Of a DNA stretch of 64,000 bases, positions 60,137 through 64,000 are shown in pieces (positions within the stretch are counted from its first letter, which is position 1; the number at the start of each line of letters is the position of its first letter). This stretch comes from Pycnococcus provasolii (Eukaryota; Chlorophyta; Pseudoscourfieldiophyceae; Pseudoscourfieldiales; Pycnococcaceae). The position numbers and the translations under genes were made by a program. The notes beneath the pieces are model-generated. The model saw only the letters and a list, made by a program, of their open reading frames with translations, did no database searches and was not told the DNA's origin. The stretch is taken from NCBI GenBank assembly GCA_938743325.2, contig OW568861.1:682001-746000 (forward strand). Reading direction: 5' to 3'.

Positions 60137-63100
60137 TCAAGAACGTCCCATGCGACCGTCGTAGTTCGAAGAAAGAGGAAAGCCAGCCGCAGCAAGCGCG
60201 CGTATTGCCCTGCCCTCAAGATCGCGAGCTCGGCTTCTGCCCTCGGGCACACGGATGTATGCAAATTCAACCGGGCCTGACCGGCTTTTGCGATGCTGGG
60301 CAACACGTTGTGGGAAGTTATCCGTCTCGCCAACGTAGAAGAGAGCTGTGGATTGAGAGGGGTCAGTCTCGCGCAAGACGTAGAGGACGGAGTCGCCATC
60401 AAAATGTGCCGTGCTTGGCATCTGCTGAGGAGTTAGGAAGGCGAATACATCAGCCTCGTCGCTGGGCACAATGGCGTTGTCGTTCAGCACGCGAGTGGAT
60501 GCTGACAGGGTTAGCGACCCCATGTCGCGGTAATTCAACTCGAGTGACTCTTTGACGGCGGCGCCATCACGCAAAGTCGCCAGCGTTGCACGACTGTCCA
60601 TGGGTGCTGGCATTGGAGTGGAAGAGCCGAGCTCCGCCGCGCGCGACAGAACATCGATGGGCACTCCAGCGTCGCGTGCCACCTGCAGCGCGAGAGACTG
60701 CGTGCTCGGGCCATCGCGCAGGCGCCACGTCGGGCGAAGTTGCCCACCACCGCCCGTTGGGGCCACTTCCATATGCAAAAGCCTGGGGAAGGGGTCCATG
60801 TCGAGACTTAGTACACCGTGCAGGTGCGTGGCTGCGATGAGCGCGCCACCGTTGTTCGCGTACGTCTCCAACAGCGCGCCGACAAGCGAACACGCAGCGG
60901 TGTACTCCGTGGTGGAGAATGGTTCGTCGAGTAGAACCAAGGTGTCCTTTTGCTCCTCGCGGAGCAGCGAGGTGAGATCGTCCATCTCAACCGCGAATGC
61001 GCTTCGGCCTTCGCTGGGAGCATCCTTGCGAGGTAGGCGAAGAACGACGCTCTTGAGATTTGGCGAAACGGCGCAACGCTGAGCGGGAGCCATCAGGCCG
61101 CAGCTAGCAAGAAGCGCCGCCGAGGCGATGCTACGGGAAAGTGTGGACTTACCCGCCATGTTTGGTCCCGTGACGATCACGCCCTCACCCCGTCGTATTT
61201 CAACATCATTCGACACTGCCGAGGAATCGCGCGACATCCAGTGCGGAATCATACCCTCCACCTCAAGGAGCTTATCGCTGCTCGGCGTGGAGACGTGAGG
61301 AATGCACCAACCGCGTGATTTCGCTGCTGCGACATGCATCGCGAGACTCTGATAGACGACACAGAGCACGCATGCTGCCGCCACTTCCGAGCTCGCGGTA
61401 TTTGCGAGCTCTTTGCCGAGGTGGCGCAGCTCAAGGCGTATGGACTCGGTAGCCTGTCGCACCGCATCACGATACTGCCTTGCAGCCTCCTCAACTTCGT
61501 CCGTGGACCATCGGTCATTCACAAATTTTCCCAAGCGATCGCGTGGATGCTCGAGATTCTCCACTTTGTCGCCGAGCTGTTTCCTGGCCATGTCGCGAAT
61601 GTCACCAACCTTGGGAACCTTAACCTTGAGCCAAATTGCATTGTTGTAGATGTCGTGGACAAGACATGCTCGGATTGCCGCTACGCTTAGATTGGTTGTG
61701 CCAGCGGATGTGAGCGCCGCGGCGGCGACGGGTATCAGTCGCGATCGAATTCTCTCCTCATAGGCGCGTCGTGTCTCGTCCACGGCGTCGAACTCCTGAG
61801 CAAGCCGGTTGCGCTTCACCTTACCCTGTAGCCTCGCCTCATTAATTTCCCTGAATGCTCGAGGGAGGCCCGGAAACAGCTCGCAAGTTGCCACCCCTTC
61901 ATCGTCGCCCTCTTCGTCGCCGCCACCGAAGCTTCCGGATTCATCGTCGAGGTCAATGTCAACGACCTCATTGATCTTCCTTCGCGCCTCCTCCCAGGCA
62001 GCAACCAACCTTTCGTGCAGTCGATCAAAGTCTCTTTCTGCCTCAGCAGCAAGTGAACCTCCCTCGACCGCGAGCGCGGCACGTAGCAGGTCTCTGCCTG
62101 CGCCCATCCGCGCAACATCCACGGCGACCTCGCAAGCGCCGGCAATGTCTCGCAGCATCGACGGCGGCGCCTCGCCCTCGCGAAGAAGACGGACGACACG
62201 ACTTGATGCGAGCAGTGGTCCATAGTTTGGGAGTGCTTCTTCACCTTGCAGTAGTGCAGTGCAAGACGCTCTCAAGGCTTGTGCTGCAGACTGGGATGGC
62301 GGTCTAAGCAATATGCTGCTCATCCAGCCGAGGCACAGGGCTGGTGGCGCGACAGGAGAATTTTCCTTGCGCAACATGCTGCGTGCAAGACATGGGGACA
62401 CGCCAGCTCCACCCGAGCCGTCAGTGGTTTGGTCTCCAGGAACCCACAAATTACGCAGGAGGCCGAGAGCTTCTGCCGTGGAGACATGCAGCGGCTTTGG
62501 ACGTTTCGTGGTATCAACAGTTTCGGCGTATGGTATGATCTCCCACTCCTGTGCGGCGTCTGCCGTTGTCATGATCCGAGCACCGTCATCCTTGCCACCA
62601 ACTCCGCCGAGTGCGTGTTCCTTTTCAAGCTCGACTTTCAAAATCTTAGCCATTTGTTCAGCCTGCACTTCTGCGCCGCCAAACCATTCCCATGGGGTGG
62701 TATTATTGCGACTTTTTTTGATCATGCGCATTAGTGGACTGCTGTGATAATACCGCCTTGTGTCGTCCATGAACGAGCGATGTACGTAGAGCGGCGGCAC
62801 ATGTCCCAGTGTCTCGATAAGACTTGTCGCCGCCGTCTCCGTGAGTCGATCCGAGATGTTAATGCGGCGACATTCCACATCAGCCGATAAATAAACGTAC
62901 CCAGAGTGTGTTCTCCCGACAGCAACGAGCGGAGGCGCTTTCATGTCTAGCATTCCACTGTCAACGGCGTACTGATCCTCGTCCACAAGTCCGTGCGAGC
63001 GCAGTGGCTTCGCAGGCGTGACCACGTCCACGATAGCTCGCTCCTTACGGCTGCCTTTGTTTGAGTTCGGGAGCTCTTCGCATATCACCGCCTTGAATCC

Positions 63101-63769
63101 TTGCGAAGTCAGGTCACGGAGCGTACGGTGGAGGTTGGCGAGAGGGAAGCCAGCACGCGGCACGCCACGTCCCATAGGATTCAGGTTTGCCCACTCGACG
63201 AGACACACGGCATCTGTGCCCCACGTTTCGAAGAACTCTCCGACTTGAACGATGGCGATCTTGCGAGGATGTCGCCTCTTCACATTGCACGCGAATGTGT
63301 ACAGACTATTTTTCTCCGTGGAGATGCCCTTGGCGCTCGTATTCACGCCCATGATGTCCTCGTAGTTGATGTTTTGCATCATTTGGCGTGCAGATGGTTT
63401 CTGCACTTTTTCGAGCACCTTCGTCCAGTACTTGTGGCTATCTCTCTTTCCCCCGAGACCTGGAGGAGCGTTGTAATCCTCACTACTACTGTCTCTGCGT
63501 GTAGCCTGAGTGATTCCTTTTGCTAGCCGACTTTGTGCTTTCTCCGCCGCCTCCATCGCGGGCAGGCACGACCTCCATCGTCGGCACACCACAGTACTCG
63601 TACTAGTAGATACGCGATCGATGATACTCCACCCTGCGACCACACCACCACGAGACTTGGGAGGCACACAAGAGGACGACACGTGAATGTGAATGCGCCA
63701 CGGAGATGATGCTTTACCTCCAACTCCAACTGCTCCACCTCTGAGAGAGGCGGAGGAGAGAGGCGTCAT
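60137..63769 (-). CDS. MSH1: MSH1, plant-type organelle MutS homologue with GIY-YIG domain
   Basis: A 1210-residue protein. The Ser/Arg/Gly-rich first 70 residues fit organelle targeting. The mismatch-binding domain shows VGEFFETWG (about 177-185) and GVPRAGFPLANLHRTLRDLTSQGFKAVICEE. The MutS ATPase has Walker A GPNMAGKST (Lys874), the Walker B strand LVLLDEPFSTTEYTA and the HLH-containing end AATHLHG. From about 1127 a GIY-YIG nuclease follows: VLYVLRE, LFYVGETDN, RVAQHR, and the catalytic Glu in RDLEGRAI. The combination is unique to MSH1, which keeps plastid and mitochondrial DNA stable, probably by making double-strand breaks at mismatches. Upstream in-frame GTG at 63826 is not used. The promoter side carries CCCTAA repeats at 63936. 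Confidence 0.95.
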   Translation of the reverse strand: MTPLSSASLRGGAVGVGGKASSPWRIHIHVSSSCVPPKSRGGVVAGWSIIDRVSTSTSTVVCRRWRSCLPAMEAAEKAQSRLAKGITQATRRDSSSEDYNAPPGLGGKRDSHKYWTKVLEKVQKPSARQMMQNINYEDIMGVNTSAKGISTEKNSLYTFACNVKRRHPRKIAIVQVGEFFETWGTDAVCLVEWANLNPMGRGVPRAGFPLANLHRTLRDLTSQGFKAVICEELPNSNKGSRKERAIVDVVTPAKPLRSHGLVDEDQYAVDSGMLDMKAPPLVAVGRTHSGYVYLSADVECRRINISDRLTETAATSLIETLGHVPPLYVHRSFMDDTRRYYHSSPLMRMIKKSRNNTTPWEWFGGAEVQAEQMAKILKVELEKEHALGGVGGKDDGARIMTTADAAQEWEIIPYAETVDTTKRPKPLHVSTAEALGLLRNLWVPGDQTTDGSGGAGVSPCLARSMLRKENSPVAPPALCLGWMSSILLRPPSQSAAQALRASCTALLQGEEALPNYGPLLASSRVVRLLREGEAPPSMLRDIAGACEVAVDVARMGAGRDLLRAALAVEGGSLAAEAERDFDRLHERLVAAWEEARRKINEVVDIDLDDESGSFGGGDEEGDDEGVATCELFPGLPRAFREINEARLQGKVKRNRLAQEFDAVDETRRAYEERIRSRLIPVAAAALTSAGTTNLSVAAIRACLVHDIYNNAIWLKVKVPKVGDIRDMARKQLGDKVENLEHPRDRLGKFVNDRWSTDEVEEAARQYRDAVRQATESIRLELRHLGKELANTASSEVAAACVLCVVYQSLAMHVAAAKSRGWCIPHVSTPSSDKLLEVEGMIPHWMSRDSSAVSNDVEIRRGEGVIVTGPNMAGKSTLSRSIASAALLASCGLMAPAQRCAVSPNLKSVVLRLPRKDAPSEGRSAFAVEMDDLTSLLREEQKDTLVLLDEPFSTTEYTAACSLVGALLETYANNGGALIAATHLHGVLSLDMDPFPRLLHMEVAPTGGGGQLRPTWRLRDGPSTQSLALQVARDAGVPIDVLSRAAELGSSTPMPAPMDSRATLATLRDGAAVKESLELNYRDMGSLTLSASTRVLNDNAIVPSDEADVFAFLTPQQMPSTAHFDGDSVLYVLRETDPSQSTALFYVGETDNFPQRVAQHRKSRSGPVEFAYIRVPEGRSRARDLEGRAIRALAAAGFPLSSNYDGRMGRS

Positions 63770-63935
63770 CCGATACACAGGGAGTATGTATATACACGCA
63801 CGCACAGCCCTGGATCGCGCGAGCACCTATGGAGGGTAGGTTGGAAAATGACAAGCCACGAAAAGTGTAAACGCGTCCCCTGCCAGCGAGACAAAAACAA
63901 AGCGGAAAAAAGCGGCGAGGAGGAGGGGCACGTGT

Positions 63936-63950
63936 AACCCTAACCCTAAT
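63936..63950 (-). repeat. Short CCCTAA tract upstream of MSH1
   Basis: Two and a half telomere-like units about 170 bp upstream of the MSH1 ATG. Confidence 0.7.
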
Positions 63951-64000
63951 CCATCCCCCCGGGGACTCTTCCCCCCGCCCCCGGGAGATGTTCAGATTTG

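Noticed and set aside
1-64000. CRISPR arrays, bacterial operons and intact rRNA or tRNA genes
   Set aside because: Looked for repeat-spacer patterns and conserved RNA-gene segments; none seen, and the gene structure is eukaryotic.

Overview
The window is nuclear DNA of a small photosynthetic eukaryote, most likely a green picoalga of the prasinophyte grade. Four things point there: plastid-type enzymes (redox-loop fructose-bisphosphatase, 2-Cys peroxiredoxin, PHT4-type anion transporter, a CRTISO-like oxidoreductase, plant-type MSH1), compact genes with few short GT-AG introns (five introns of 74-122 nt seen), TGTAA words at gene 3' ends as in chlorophyte polyadenylation, and interstitial TTAGGG tracts. 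No species name can be proved from the sequence alone.

Layout: I support 30 protein genes, mostly intronless, in almost strict + / - alternation. 0-13 kb: FHA protein (cut by the edge), DNL zinc finger, MFS transporter, nardilysin-like M16 peptidase, LRR protein, a fossil HUH-type Rep gene, and a peroxiredoxin-thioredoxin fusion. 13-22 kb: a very large NRPS-like gene with the architecture of bacterial Pls (poly-lysine synthetase) proteins, next to a secreted beta-helix protein. 22-35 kb: FBPase, a patch with a tyrosine-recombinase fossil, SEC13, a GT69-like glycosyltransferase, a parvulin, a small three-exon lumen-type protein, a three-exon YjbQ-family gene, a CRTISO-like oxidoreductase and a TPR membrane protein. 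35-50 kb: galactose-binding-like protein, RING protein, a repeat-rich stretch with a 173-bp tandem array, an unknown Pro-rich protein, a TFIIIC-subunit-6-like gene, an INTS9-like protein, a PHT4-like transporter and a RAB3GAP2 N-domain protein. 50-64 kb: tubulin-tyrosine-ligase family, WD40-like protein, ALG13, SDHAF3, DUS3, an inverted-repeat element, an unknown membrane protein and MSH1.

Most genes are unrelated housekeeping functions rather than one pathway. The parts that stand out are the NRPS/Pls-type synthetase with a non-standard adenylation pocket, the Prx-Trx fusion, and a genome-wide-looking promoter habit: nearly every divergent intergenic region carries TTAGGG-like or CCCCGAA-like G-rich tracts.
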